Assembly: GCA_963693315.1 (NCBI GenBank) | Contig: OY856188.1 | Location: 221,823,517-221,887,516, forward strand | Origin: Diogma glabrata | Taxonomy: Eukaryota; Arthropoda; Insecta; Diptera; Cylindrotomidae | DNA: 64,000 bases | Reading direction: 5' to 3' | Shown here: positions 36,233 to 47,261 of the stretch, piece after piece | How the letters are laid out: every line of letters starts with the position of its first letter | How positions within the stretch are numbered: the stretch's first letter is position 1 | The notes under the pieces: generated by a model | The model's input: the letters and a program-made list of their open reading frames with translations, nothing else | The model's database searches: none | Told to the model about the DNA's origin: nothing | Made by a program: the position numbers and the translations under genes

Positions 36233-36312
36233 GTACTACGCCAGGATTCGAACTCGCAACCTTTAGATCATCAGTCGAACGCGATACCCATATTGCAATA
36301 TATGAACGTTAC
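36233..36312 (-). other. tRNA-like sequence (SINE or tRNA pseudogene)
   Basis: On the minus strand, TTGCAATATGGGTATCGCG (36298-36280) aligns with a pol III A box and D-arm. GCGAGTTCGAATCC (about 36257-36244) matches the B box and T-loop, with a tRNA-like anticodon arm between. The T-stem pairs poorly and no acceptor stem forms with the flanks, so a functional tRNA is unlikely. A tRNA-derived SINE head is the best reading, but no tail or second copy was found. Confidence 0.5.
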
Positions 36313-36785
36313 GATCATAGTAGAGGGATAGACTCACGGCTATTATATTATGGATAAAGAAACCTTCCAATCTTCTATAAAAATTCAAAATAATTTTATA
36401 ATAATCAAAACTTATAAGCTTCACACCAAAGATTTTTTTACTATTTTTTAAATACTAAGACACAGCCTACAATTAATTTTTTAAAATAATATAACATTTC
36501 TGCTATTCATCTATTATTTTGTATGAGTTAATATTTACTGATAAAATTTCATTTAAAAAATAAAAGAATAGCAGTAATTTTCTAAAAACGATATAACTGA
36601 ATATACTTCATTATTAAATGGGGTCAATTCAGTAAAAATAGACCCCCTTTATAATTGAGGATGATGGTTAAACTACACTGCAATAAAAAAAGGCAAACAA
36701 GTGCGAATATAATTCGCTCGCTGAGGGTTCCGTGTATATAATATTTGAGAAAAAAACAGTTTTTGTTAGTATAGTTTCACGTTTA

Positions 36786-37242
36786 TTTGAAATTATAACT
36801 AGTAAAAAAAAATTTTAGTTTCGATTTAGCAAAATCCCTGAACCCATGAATTTTTTAAATTTTTTTCTTTTGTAATGTTCGTAGATAAGGGGGGAGAAAG
36901 AAAAATTTTACATTTATGAAAATAAGACGAAAACTGTGCTCTCAAAAATCACAAAAAATCTTTTGCACTACAAAAAAAAATCACCTCTCATATGACACCC
37001 CACAAGCCATGATCAAAAATAAATTTTTTTCAAAATTTCTACTTTAAACCCCCTCCAATGAACATTTGAAATTATAACAACCAAAAAAAAGTTTTGGTTT
37101 CGATTTAGCAAAATCCTTACACCCATGATTTTTTTTGAATTTTTTCTTTTGTAATGTTCGAAGTTAAGGGCCAAAATAATTTTTACATTTTTGAAAATAG
37201 ATCGAAAACTGTGCTTTTGAAAATTGCAAAAAAAACTTTTAT
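36786..37242 (+). repeat. 279-bp tandem satellite, interrupted
   Basis: 'tttgaaattataac' followed by 'tttcgatttagcaaaatcc' starts units at 36786 and 37065. The second unit is broken near 37242, resumes at about 41265-41370, and resumes again after the element 41373-42551 at 42554-42660. The RTE-containing segment and the CACTCT element are therefore insertions into one satellite tract. Confidence 0.8.
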
Positions 37243-37773
37243 AAAAACTTTTAAACTTTTCCTTTTAATTATATCAGCTTTATTTGTATGTTTTTTCGAT
37301 AATAATAGTACGTATTATTGTATTGTTTTCTAACCTATAGTCTAATGAACTTAACCTATTGTCTAATGAAAATTTTCCTATAAAAAAATTATCATTATTC
37401 AATTGGTATGATTCCAATTGGTCAAATTGTTTTGATTTCATTAAAATTGTTTTCAAATTATAATCACAATAGCTTTGATGAGTTTTGTTCAAAAATCAAA
37501 TTTTAAATTAAATTCTCTTATTTCGTTTAGTTGAACTTTGTTGATGGTATGAGAAGGGCGTTTTTTATCATCAGGGTTTTTTTTATTAAGAAATTTGATT
37601 TATCAATTAAAACAATAAAGATTTATTGTTTTAATTGAAGAAAATGTTTTTATTTTTTATAATACACAATTCTTTGTCAGAGAATAAAGTATTGTAATCG
37701 ATTCGTTTTTAATGAATTTTATTCTCTCGCAAATTAAAATTCTCGCTCGTCTCTCTCTCTCTCTCTCTGGCGT

Positions 37774-40758
37774 TTACATCCCATGGAGGGATTTTGCCGT
37801 CTGTGCAATCAGCTTCCAATCGTCTCGTTCCATGACCAGTTGACCCCAGTTTCGACATCCTATATCACGAAGGTCTTGGATGATGTCATCACGCCAGCGT
37901 TGTCTAGGTCTTCCTCTTCGACGAACACCAGCTGGTTGTTGTTGGGACGCTTTTTTAATCATTCTATCTAATGGTGCCCTTTCTACATGACCAAACCATC
38001 TAATCCGGTTAGATTTAATGAATCCGATTACATCGCAGCCTCCAAGAAGCTGTCTGATTTCATGATTCATTCGGATTCTATACTGATTTTCAGCAACTTT
38101 ACATGGACCATAAATTGTTCGTATGACTTTCCTCTCGAATGTTGATAAAATTCTACAATCGGAGGAAGTCAGTGTCCAGCTTTCGCTTCCAAAGGTAAGC
38201 ACAGGTCGAATTAATGCTTTGTAAAGTGTGAGTTTGCACGACTGCGAAAGATGTTTAGATCGCAAAAGTTTTGAGTATGCGTAGAAAACTCTGTATGCGG
38301 CTGAGACACGAGCTTTAATATCTGCCTGCATGTCATTTGACGATGTTATTACAGACCCGAGGTATTTGAAGTTTTCCACACGTTCCACTTCATAGTCGCC
38401 AGTATTCAGATTGCCGGGAGGTTTATTCCTGGATGTTGTTAATAGTTTAGTCTTGCCGGTGTTAATGCATAATCCAAGTCGTTTAGCATTTCTTTCAAGC
38501 CGAGAGAGACTATCCTTGATATCGCTTGTTCTACGTCCGAGAAGCACAATATCATCTGCATAGCCAAGAATTTGACTAGATTTGATAAATATACAGTTTT
38601 GTGTCTCAATGCGGCTTTTTCTTATCGCGTACTCAAGCGCCAAATTAAATAGTACGGGTGCGAGTGCATCACCTTGTCGAACACCTGATGTTATATCAAA
38701 AGAGTCAGAAACTGACCCTTCGATTACTATTCTACAGTTTGATCCCGATGTTGTGAGTTTGCACAGAGAAACAAGTTTCTCTGGAATACCAAGGCATATG
38801 AGTGCAGACCAGAGGTTGTCGCGGATGATGCTATCATATGCTTGCTTGAAATCAACGTAGAGCTGGTGAATGCTGATGTTGTACTCCCAACATTTTTCCA
38901 GAATCATCCTTAAGGTAAAACATTGATCTGTGGTTGAACGGTTGGGACGAAAACCACACTGATAGTCGCCGATGATAGATTCGGCAAACGGGATGAGCCG
39001 AGCGAGTACGACATTAGCTAGTATTTTATATGCAGTGTTCAACAGTGCGATTCCACGATAATTTGCACACTTTAGGCGGTCACCTTTTTTATGTAGCGGA
39101 ACAATGAGAGCTGTTTTCCATTCAGCAGGTAGTTCTTCTTGGTCCCAGATTGCAAGAATCAGATCATATATACGTGAGACCAGAGCTGCTCCTCCATTCT
39201 TAAGTAGTTCTGCAGGGATTCCATCGATACCTGGTGATTTGCCATTTTTTAATTTTTTGATGGCAGCTTCCACTTCTTCTATTGTTGGGTAAGGGACAAA
39301 AATCTCCTCACTTGACGGAGCAATTGCTCGAATAGGATGAACTTCGTTCGTCCTATTCAGTAGGTCTTGAAAGTGGGATCGCCATACTTCCAGCACATCA
39401 CGTTCACTTGTTGTAAGCTCGTTGTTTCCATTTTTGATGGCTGTAGATCTTGGGTGGAAATCTTTGGTCAGATTCCGCGCATTGGCAAAACACTCTTTCG
39501 AATTTCCATTAGCCGCATGTTGGTTGATGTTTTCGATACAGCTCTTCATGTGTTCGCGTTTCTTTTTCCGTAGGAGTTTTGCTGAGGCTTTTCTGGCGCA
39601 TAGATAATCAGTTTGGGAGCTTCGGGTGTTTCTTGTTAACCATTTTTCTCGCAGTTTTTGTTTGTGCTCAATGCTTTCGCGGCACTCGTCATCAAACCAT
39701 TCGTTACGTGATTTCGGTGGTCGTTTTCCGATTGTAGTTTGTGCTGCGGATATGATGGTTGATTGAAGCGTTTGCCATTCTTCTTGTATGTTTAATGGCA
39801 TCTCAGATGGGATGTCATGCTCTTCTATGTTTTGCGTTACAATTTCCTGATATCTATTCAGTGTTTCCAGGTGTTTAAATGCTTCGACATTCCAGCGCAC
39901 GGTCTTTTTTGCTTGCCTATTAAATGTAGATGATAATTTGCACTTATACTTAAAGATGACAAGCATATGATCGGTGTCCATATCAGCACCTCTGTATGAT
40001 CGAACGTCAGTTACACTTGTAGAGTGTCTCTTAGAAATCATGACGTGATCGATTTGATTTTCAGTTCTTCCATCATTTGATTTCCACGTTGCTTTGTGGA
40101 TTCTCTTATGAGGAAAGAAAGTGCTAGATATTACTAGATCATACATCATAGCCAGTTCAGCTGTGCGAAAGCCGTTATTGTTACTAGCATGATGCAAGCT
40201 GTTAGGGCCGACATGTGTTTTAAGTTCTGCACTTCTACCAATTTGCGCATTGAAGTCACCTACCACGATTTTTATATCGTGCCGCGGGATGTTATTGATG
40301 ACTTCTTCGAGTTCTAGGAAGAACAGGTCTTTAATGTCATCTGCTTTGTCTTCAGTAGGTGCATGAACATTGATGATCGTTACATCAAATTTTTGCGTGC
40401 GGATTCTGATTGTGCATATCCGCATATTAATTGGGCGAAAGTCGATAACATGTTGATTCACGCGACGATGTGTGAGAAAGCCAACTCCAAATTCTCCTCC
40501 GTTTTCATGACCGCAATAGTAGAGAGTGTATCCTTTGGCTGTTTCGTGGATTCCACTCCCTGGCCATCTTAGTTCTTGTAACGCCACTATATCCAGTGTA
40601 TAGCTATTGATTTGGTTTGTAAGTTTCAGTAGATCTCCTGGTCTTCTAAGGCTTAGCACGTTCCAGGTTCCCATTTTTAAATCGTAGTCCGGGTACAGTT
40701 TCCGAGGTCGTTCTAATAGTGAATCCGAGATAATCCGAGGCCTGTGTACAGAATTCAT
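37774..40758 (-). CDS. RTE endonuclease-reverse transcriptase, intact
   Basis: 994 codons from the ATG at 40758 to TAA at 37774; the frame is open further upstream without an ATG. The N-terminal apurinic-type endonuclease has its key blocks: LQELRW with the metal-binding Glu, VGDFNAQIGR, and the late DTDHMLV Asp-His. The central RT has GDRLKCANYRGIALL, the first Asp block LYVDFKQAYDS, GVRQGDALAPVLFNLALE, and YADD in the catalytic box. The C-terminal part contains the RWFGHV and RRRGRPRQRWRDD motifs usual in RTE proteins. Single-ORF organisation and ~1000-residue length fit RTE. All catalytic motifs are present, so it may be competent for target-primed reverse transcription. No RNase H domain is seen. 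Confidence 0.95.
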   Translation of the reverse strand: MNSVHRPRIISDSLLERPRKLYPDYDLKMGTWNVLSLRRPGDLLKLTNQINSYTLDIVALQELRWPGSGIHETAKGYTLYYCGHENGGEFGVGFLTHRRVNQHVIDFRPINMRICTIRIRTQKFDVTIINVHAPTEDKADDIKDLFFLELEEVINNIPRHDIKIVVGDFNAQIGRSAELKTHVGPNSLHHASNNNGFRTAELAMMYDLVISSTFFPHKRIHKATWKSNDGRTENQIDHVMISKRHSTSVTDVRSYRGADMDTDHMLVIFKYKCKLSSTFNRQAKKTVRWNVEAFKHLETLNRYQEIVTQNIEEHDIPSEMPLNIQEEWQTLQSTIISAAQTTIGKRPPKSRNEWFDDECRESIEHKQKLREKWLTRNTRSSQTDYLCARKASAKLLRKKKREHMKSCIENINQHAANGNSKECFANARNLTKDFHPRSTAIKNGNNELTTSERDVLEVWRSHFQDLLNRTNEVHPIRAIAPSSEEIFVPYPTIEEVEAAIKKLKNGKSPGIDGIPAELLKNGGAALVSRIYDLILAIWDQEELPAEWKTALIVPLHKKGDRLKCANYRGIALLNTAYKILANVVLARLIPFAESIIGDYQCGFRPNRSTTDQCFTLRMILEKCWEYNISIHQLYVDFKQAYDSIIRDNLWSALICLGIPEKLVSLCKLTTSGSNCRIVIEGSVSDSFDITSGVRQGDALAPVLFNLALEYAIRKSRIETQNCIFIKSSQILGYADDIVLLGRRTSDIKDSLSRLERNAKRLGLCINTGKTKLLTTSRNKPPGNLNTGDYEVERVENFKYLGSVITSSNDMQADIKARVSAAYRVFYAYSKLLRSKHLSQSCKLTLYKALIRPVLTFGSESWTLTSSDCRILSTFERKVIRTIYGPCKVAENQYRIRMNHEIRQLLGGCDVIGFIKSNRIRWFGHVERAPLDRMIKKASQQQPAGVRRRGRPRQRWRDDIIQDLRDIGCRNWGQLVMERDDWKLIAQTAKSLHGM

Positions 40759-40860
40759 GACAAGTAGTTTTTTACGGAAATGGGGTGTTAGCCCTTCGCC
40801 CAACCCAAATTTTCGTGAATGGGTTCGTTCTGCATCTTTAGGTCACCAGAAACAACCTTT

Positions 40861-41021
40861 TTACATGTTTATATAGCGAGCCGCTTGATCCAAGACAGAC
40901 GCCCGCTACAAACCGCCCCTAACATGGAGAACAGACGCTTGCTACACGTTTATATAGCGAGCCGCTTGATCCAAGACAGACGCCCGCTCCAAGCCGCCCC
41001 TAACATGGAGAACAGACGCTT
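40861..41021 (-). promoter_or_regulatory. Two ~81-bp repeats in the RTE leader
   Basis: The repeats (about 40861-40940 and 40941-41021) are nearly identical and lie upstream of the RTE ORF in its own orientation. The fragment at 3632-3790 also has two such units. Repeated 5' monomers can serve as internal promoters in LINEs; here that is inference from position only. Confidence 0.6.
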
Positions 41022-41372
41022 GAGTTGCATTGGTTTTGTGGCGCCAATGACTCGCCATGGTGCAGAATCATTGAGTATAAGCAGTATTTACTCTGCCCCT
41101 CTCAACTACACCAACCTAATTCTGTTAGCATTACCCAGGTAGCACGGCGTGGACGTAGAATTTCGGATTTCACTACCCAAATTCGCTCGTGCCTCGCTCA
41201 AATTTTAAACTTTTGCTTGAGAATAAACTACTTCATTATTCATTCATTGATAAAACTACTGTTTTGCCCTACAAAAAAAAATCACCTTTCATATTACACC
41301 CCACATGCCATGATCAAAAATAATTTTTTTTCAAAATTTCTACTTTAAACCCCCTCTAATGAACATTTGATA

Positions 41373-42551
41373 CACTCTAAAAACTTAAATTTTTAAATTG
41401 TGATATCGCTGCTATAATAGTAGATAATTTATCAAATTTTCAATAAATTTACCCATTTCAAATGTAAAAAAACGAATGGCAAATGTTGTGGGTAAAATTT
41501 TCAGTTATTTTACACACAAAGGGCGTTTTTACACGGAATTCGCTAATTCAACTATTTCTGTGTGATTTTACATTTCTTTTGTGTAATTTTAATTTTAAAG
41601 CACCTAATGTGTGTGAATTTACGCATAAAATTTGGAAAAGTACTTACAACCTATGGCATCATTTTTTTTTATTCATTTGGCATAAGTATCGAACGATATC
41701 TGTTGGAAGACGTGTTTCGACGGTTGTGTTAACGAAATCAAAGATATTAAATATTGAAATTAAGCTAAAGGTGATTAAATAAGTTGATTAGTTAGATAAA
41801 AGGTTAAGTTGTTATTCAAAATAATTAGGTTAAAAATTGAAATAATTTTATTTAGTTTCTTAGTTTGGCGATTCATTTGCGATTCACGGAATGAAAAACG
41901 GATCTTCACATACATAAAAATAATACTCCATGGATTGCAATCATAAGTAAGAAAATATTATAATGTTTTACTTTTGAAAGATTTATAATTAATGTATAAA
42001 TATATTTCAAAAACTTATCTCTCAATTTTTATTTTACAGAAAATTTTTGAAAAACGATTTGGCAGTTTACAGTGAAATCACAAATTCATAACATCATAAA
42101 TTTAATAAACTATTAATTTAATTTTAATAAACAAATGTACATAATTATTATGGTTAATAAATAAAATATGTAATTATAATTTAAACAAAAATATTTTGTA
42201 GAACCTCACAATTTCCATACAAAATGCTTATATATTTCACATATGTATAATGCCATATAATGCTTTTATCCACATATTACAATTTGTAATAATACACATT
42301 TTGTGTAAAATCACACAAAAAAATTAAATATATTACATACTAAAAATTAGTATTTTTACAAAAATTCTGCGAATTCTCACAAAAAATATGTTTTTTCACA
42401 AATAAAAATACGCAGCTTTACACAAAATGCTTGAACGTATTATACACATTATTTAATGTGAAGTTTGTTATTTACACATCAAAGTATTTTACTATTATTA
42501 TAGTAGGCAACCCATTTCCTACTATTATAGTAGTGAATTTTTCTTAGAGTG
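41373..42551. mobile_element. TA-flanked TIR element, 1179 bp
   Basis: Ends CACTCTAAAAA (41373) and TTCTTAGAGTG (to 42551), with TA at 41371-41372 and 42552-42553. Subterminal palindromes of the type 'ctataatagtag/ctactattatag' occur near both ends. It cleanly interrupts the 279-bp satellite, which fixes its borders. The 99-codon frame inside (41483-41782) matches nothing I recognise. It is a non-autonomous element of a TA-target superfamily (Tc1/mariner-like by target only). Confidence 0.8.
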
Positions 42552-43874
42552 TATATAACAACCAAAAATAAGTTTTAGTTTCGATTTAGCAAAATCTCTA
42601 CACCCAAGAATTTTTTTCTTTTGTAATGTTCAAAGTTAAGGGGGGGGGGGGACAAAAAAACCCACTCGTTTTTGGTAATAACTCAAAAACTAAGCAGACG
42701 AAAATTCAATAAAAATTTTTTTTGAAATACTTCCATTTTTTTCGATTTTTTAGACCAAACTCGATTCCTTAAACAAAACTTTTGTTTTACTATCTCCTTA
42801 TCTATGTCCATAAAACATAGATAAAACCAAATAAATTCATATAAATTCAATTAAATTATTGCAAATTAAAAAAATATTATCTGACAAACCACAGAATGAT
42901 TTGGGTTTCAAATTATTTTTATATTTTATGAAAAAAATTGTAGTTTATTAAATAAAATTTGTGTGTTGCATATTTATAAACAAACAAGTGCAACAATTTA
43001 CTAACCTTAGAAACATCTACATTTAATACACTTTCACCTTCTTTTTTCCACTAACTAAATTCAATTATATTTTCAATCACAACTAGATATATGAAGAATT
43101 TTTTCTTTGATTATTTGAATATCACTTTTGTTCTGATTGAAAAAAATACACTTTGTACATCCTTGCTATGCACAAAACACTTTTTTATTCTTATTAAATA
43201 TTTTTTTTTAAATAAATTACGGGTAAATGCACTGTAATTGTTCCTCAACGTTATTTATTATTAACATTTAATTATGTACAAGCAAATTTTAAAAATTTAT
43301 GAATATATAATATAATAACTTTTACAACAATTAACAACCAAAAACGAAATGATTTGATTAAACGAAACTTGTTAGAATCAACATATGATTTATTTTTTTT
43401 CTGTTTACATTTGGCAAAAAATGTTCCAAGGTAGACATAGAAAGATAAAGGTGTGAAAATACTTTGTACGAATAAGACAAAACATAATTTCTTTTTTAAG
43501 GATAAAACGCATGGAAAAAAAATTTCTTAAAAAATTTGTTAAAAGCGTTTTATAGATAACCGGTTATTTTTATTAAAATGTTTTAATTCCTTATAAGTGA
43601 ATTGTTTTAAAACATTTAACCGATATTTAAACGGTTTGCAGATGGTAAAACGTTTTATTATAAAGCCGTTTAAACAATTGTTTTGCTAAAACAGATGAAT
43701 CGTTTTAAAACGAAACATTTAGATGTTTAAAATAATTCTGTTAAACGCTTGAAATGTTTAACGTAGCGGCACTAAACACTTCAAATGTTTTAAATTAAAA
43801 CACATAGATTTAAAAAAACCCTTCAACGTTTTATTTTAAAACGTTTGATAAAACACTTGAGTTTGTAGTGTAGT

Positions 43875-45065
43875 TATATACGAAGGTTCGTTTCTTCGAG
43901 CAAGGAATAACGTGCCATAATCAAGGATTTCACAGATAAGATTAAGGATTCTACGGTTGACTTAATACAGTTTATCCGTCAGCTGCCCCCAGATATCACT
44001 TTGGCTAATGAAATCTTGTGACACCCGTAGATAAAAAAAAAAAAGAACAAGTCAATAAAAACTGATCTCTCTTATACCGGTTTAGAAAATAGAAGTGTTT
44101 ATGAAGTCGTCTTTGGAAAAAAATTCACCTGAATATTGAAAGTTAAATCTGCTAACCAAACGTTACTCAACGCTTCGAGACCAGCATGCCAACCACTAAC
44201 ACACTCCATACTAAGTTACATTTATTATGCCCATTTTACTGATTCTATATAGAAGGGTTACTTGATCTAGTCTTACTGCCTTCGTGATACAGAATCACGC
44301 TAGTATCTGAATCTTTTCATCTAACTCTTTCTTCTTAGAGACTGGTTTGTTTCTCATCGAGTTGTCCGATAGTTTCAGTTATTTTCATGTCCAAAGTGGA
44401 GTGGTTTAGAACTGTTTTTTATTTCTTATTTTTGTTATAAAAATTCTTTCAAATTCATTTATATTGCTGTGTCACAAATTGTCACTGTGTAAGTTTTTTT
44501 TAGTAACACAAACTACAATTAGCCTAATGTCTGCTTGTGCAATTTTTATTTTTTTTAACCTAATATCTTAATCGTATAATTTTGAAATCTCGTTTAGATT
44601 TTAGAAAGATGTTTTCCTATCTCAGCATCACTAACTAATAAATCAAGTCTCAAGAATAAGTGTTGTAACTCTCTCTTCAATTACTTCGGTTATCTATGGA
44701 TAATTTAAAACTTTACAAATTTATAATGAGAACAACTGTATTAGTTTGTTAATATACGTGTACTAAAAAACATTAAAAATATCAAAGAAATTTTATCAAA
44801 AGCACTACATAAAATATTTCATATACATTGGACTCCAAAGCTCTTATCAAATATTTAAACCCAGTATTATTTTTGAGCAACTTCCTGAGCTTGGATAAAC
44901 ATATATGCAAGACTCAAACATATATGCAAGACTCAAACCTTCAAGCTTAAATTTTTTAGTACATTTCGCTTTGAAAAAATAAAGATTATATAACCGAGTC
45001 ACAATAGAAAAATTATAATTCTATATTTTTTTATATTTTGTTTGTTTTGATATCTTTTGTTTAAC
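43875..45065. other. Stretch without recognised features
   Basis: No long frames or inverted repeats were seen. A 20-bp tandem doublet ('atatatgcaagactcaaac') lies at about 44900-44938. Confidence 0.4.
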
Positions 45066-45417
45066 ACTGGGTCTGTTTTTTAATTCAACCGGTGCGGAGT
45101 AGTGTAAATTCAGCCTGTGGACTGCGTTTTAAATAAAACCTGTGTAAACTTACACTGACGTTCTTCGTTTTTTAATTCGATTGGTGTAATACACGTAACA
45201 CGGTGTTTTCGAATTTACTCTGAAGTCTGAATGGTATGCTCGAGTAAATCGTGTAAATTATAACACAAACAAAAAAATGGCTTCATATGAATTATTTGTT
45301 TTATTTATTATGTTTTATTTATTTGTTATATTATTAGAAATTAATTTATATTTTTAAAATATTAGTTACAAAAATAGAACCGACTTCAGAAAAAACAAAA
45401 GATGAAAAATAACTCAA

Positions 45418-46749
45418 TTTTTTTTTTTTTTTTTTTTTAATAAAATGTGTTGTGTAATAGGGTTTAGAATATGTGTCACAACAACACATAAATACCTTTT
45501 AAGACCTAGGTCTAGACCTGGGTCCCACAACAACTGGCGTTCTAAGGTGTAGATTAACGCTTTTTTTAAACATCTGTGGGTTGAAGCCACCTGAGACTAA
45601 GTGTTCCGGCAAACTATTCCATTTGTACGCAGTTCGGACAAAGAAGTCTCTCTGCGATCTGCCAGTATGACAGCGCGGGATCTTTACCGTTTCACTGGTT
45701 GCGGCAGCCGATTGCCGAGTGGAACGGGGGTAAGAATAAGTTTGAGGCATGATGCCGCTGATTTCATCTGAGCACTGCTGATGACGATATTTGTAAAAAA
45801 CAACGAGGTCAGCAACAGTGCGACGATGTTGTAGGGAAGTTTTGATGTCAAAGTTCGATCACCCACAATTCGTATAGCTCGCTTTTGAACAGAGTCCAAG
45901 AGGGCCAAGATGGAAACAGAGGCAGCACCCCAAACTTGACAGCAGTACTCCATACAGGGACGAATATAGGACTTATAAACATGGAGCAATTGGTATGGAG
46001 TAAAAAATTTTTTGCATCTATTTAGGAGGCCGAGTTTTTTAGACGCGCTTTTTACCATCGCCATTACATGATCGTTCCAGAGTAGGTCATTTGAAACTGT
46101 GACACCCAATAAACGAATGCTTTTACATTCACCTATTGGTTCATCACACATACTAAATAAAATATCTTTGGGGAACTCGGTCTTTCATCTGGAAACAATC
46201 AACCGCTGTGTTTTGGTGGAGTTGAAATTGACAAGGTTTTGGTCACCCCAGTCGGCGACTTTATTCAGGCCTTTGTTCAAGTTTATGGCAGCGTCTCTCC
46301 GGGCAGGATTAATTCGTTCGTGCATTTTACCTTTTGAAGGAAGGGGCTCGAACGACTTGTGCAGAGTACTATCATCTGCAAAACTATTTATTGGATTACT
46401 GGTGATTTTCAACAATTCGTTGATATAAATCAAAAATAGGGTTGAGGACAATACTGAGCCTTGGGGTACACCAGCGTTAATTAGTTTAGACTCAGAAGAA
46501 AATCCGTCTAAGGTTACCGAAATGTATCGGTTGGATAGAAAATTTTGAATCAGCTTCAAAACATTGGGATGAAAACCGTACGCAACGAGCTTGTTGATTA
46601 AGTTGGCATGCCAGACTCGATCGAATGCCTTGGAGATGTCTAAAGCGATAACGTATGTTTCACCACCTTTATCAAGTATGCTGTTCCAACAAAGCGCTAC
46701 ATAGTTTAATAGATCGGTAGTTGATCTTTTGTTTCGAAAACCGTATTGG
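45418..46749 (-). pseudogene. Jockey-superfamily LINE, copy 2, 5'-truncated
   Basis: It is nearly identical to 10692-12010, with the same T-run (45418-45438) as 3' poly(A). Its 5' end is cut at about 46749 in the RT domain. The frame 46559-46185 includes the GVPQGS and FADD boxes, 46151-45684 follows, and 45750-45499 is the tail. Compared with copy 1 it has a deletion of about 4 bp near 45835 that shifts the frame, and some breaks are not shared. It is a classic 5'-truncated LINE insertion, nested in the element 45370-49743. Confidence 0.88.
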
Positions 46750-46804
46750 AGACGCTTTTAGAGACAAAAATTAAAATACGTTACATTTTGATTAATTTAA
46801 TTTA

Positions 46805-47152
46805 ATTATACCTTACTATAGACAAAAAATGACGCTATTAATCAAAGTTAGTATATTAAAATAGTTACTTTTATTATAATTATTATAGTTATTATAGTTG
46901 TTATAATAGTTATTATATTTTAAAAGTTATTTGTAGTACAAAACTGTTGGAAACCGGTGCCAAGCCCGAGACATATTAGTTTTTAATCAATGTGGCACCG
47001 ACTTCGAACAGTTTTGTACTACAAATAACTTTTAAAATATAATAACTATTATAACAACTATAATAACTATAATAATTATAATAAAAAGTAACTATTTTAA
47101 AATAGTAACTTTGTTTAATAGCGTAATTTTTTTGTCTATAGTAAGGTATAAT
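46805..47152. mobile_element. Foldback element with ~150-bp arms
   Basis: The left arm from 46805 (TTATACCTTACTATAGACAA) to about 46956 and the right arm about 47005-47152 are near-perfect reverse complements, apart from a small difference near 46850. The spacer is about 50 bp and includes 'ccggtgcca/tggcaccg', which can itself pair. It sits in the left arm of PLE-2. Confidence 0.8.
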
Positions 47153-47261
47153 TATATTAAATTAAAATGCAATATTTAAAAATATACTTTTTACTGTTTA
47201 TTTTTAATTTAATTTTATTAATAATAATATACTTCCTTATAGTAACAATTTGATTTTATTT

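Larger units (their letters stand above)
37745..41180 (-). mobile_element. Full-length RTE-type LINE
   Basis: It has one intact ORF, a ~380-bp leader with two ~81-bp direct repeats at about 40861-41021 (sharing AACATGGAGAACAGACGCTT), and a 3' end running into a (GA)n tract (37750-37768 as CT on the plus strand), consistent with RTE elements that end in simple repeats. The 5' border at about 41178 is set by where homology with 3208-3950 ends. It lies inside a 279-bp satellite. The segment 37242-37745 between satellite and 3' tail is unassigned except for a repeat shared with 10000-10085. Confidence 0.9.
34123..43870. mobile_element. 9.75-kb element with perfect 23-bp TIRs
   Basis: Left end 34123-34145 begins CACTACAAACTCAAGTGTTT and right end 43848-43870 is its exact reverse complement over 23 bp. 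Both are flanked by TA (34121-34122 and 43871-43872). Subterminal zones about 34146-34310 and 43540-43847 are filled with degenerate palindromes such as AAACACTTTAAGCGTTT, resembling transposase-binding arrays. The interior hosts a tRNA-like sequence, a 279-bp satellite, the RTE and a TA-flanked TIR element. No transposase is visible. Two unrelated end fragments are a less likely explanation. Confidence 0.7.

Noticed and set aside
36233..36312. Functional tRNA gene
   Set aside because: The A and B boxes fit, but the acceptor stem does not form and the T-stem is poor.
38582..40572. Several plus-strand frames between 37783 and 40572
   Set aside because: They are antisense shadows of the RTE ORF, which explains their length.
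34123..43870. Polinton/Maverick or large DNA virus interpretation of the 9.75-kb element
   Set aside because: No polymerase B, integrase, packaging ATPase or capsid-like frames are present; the only long ORF is the nested RTE.
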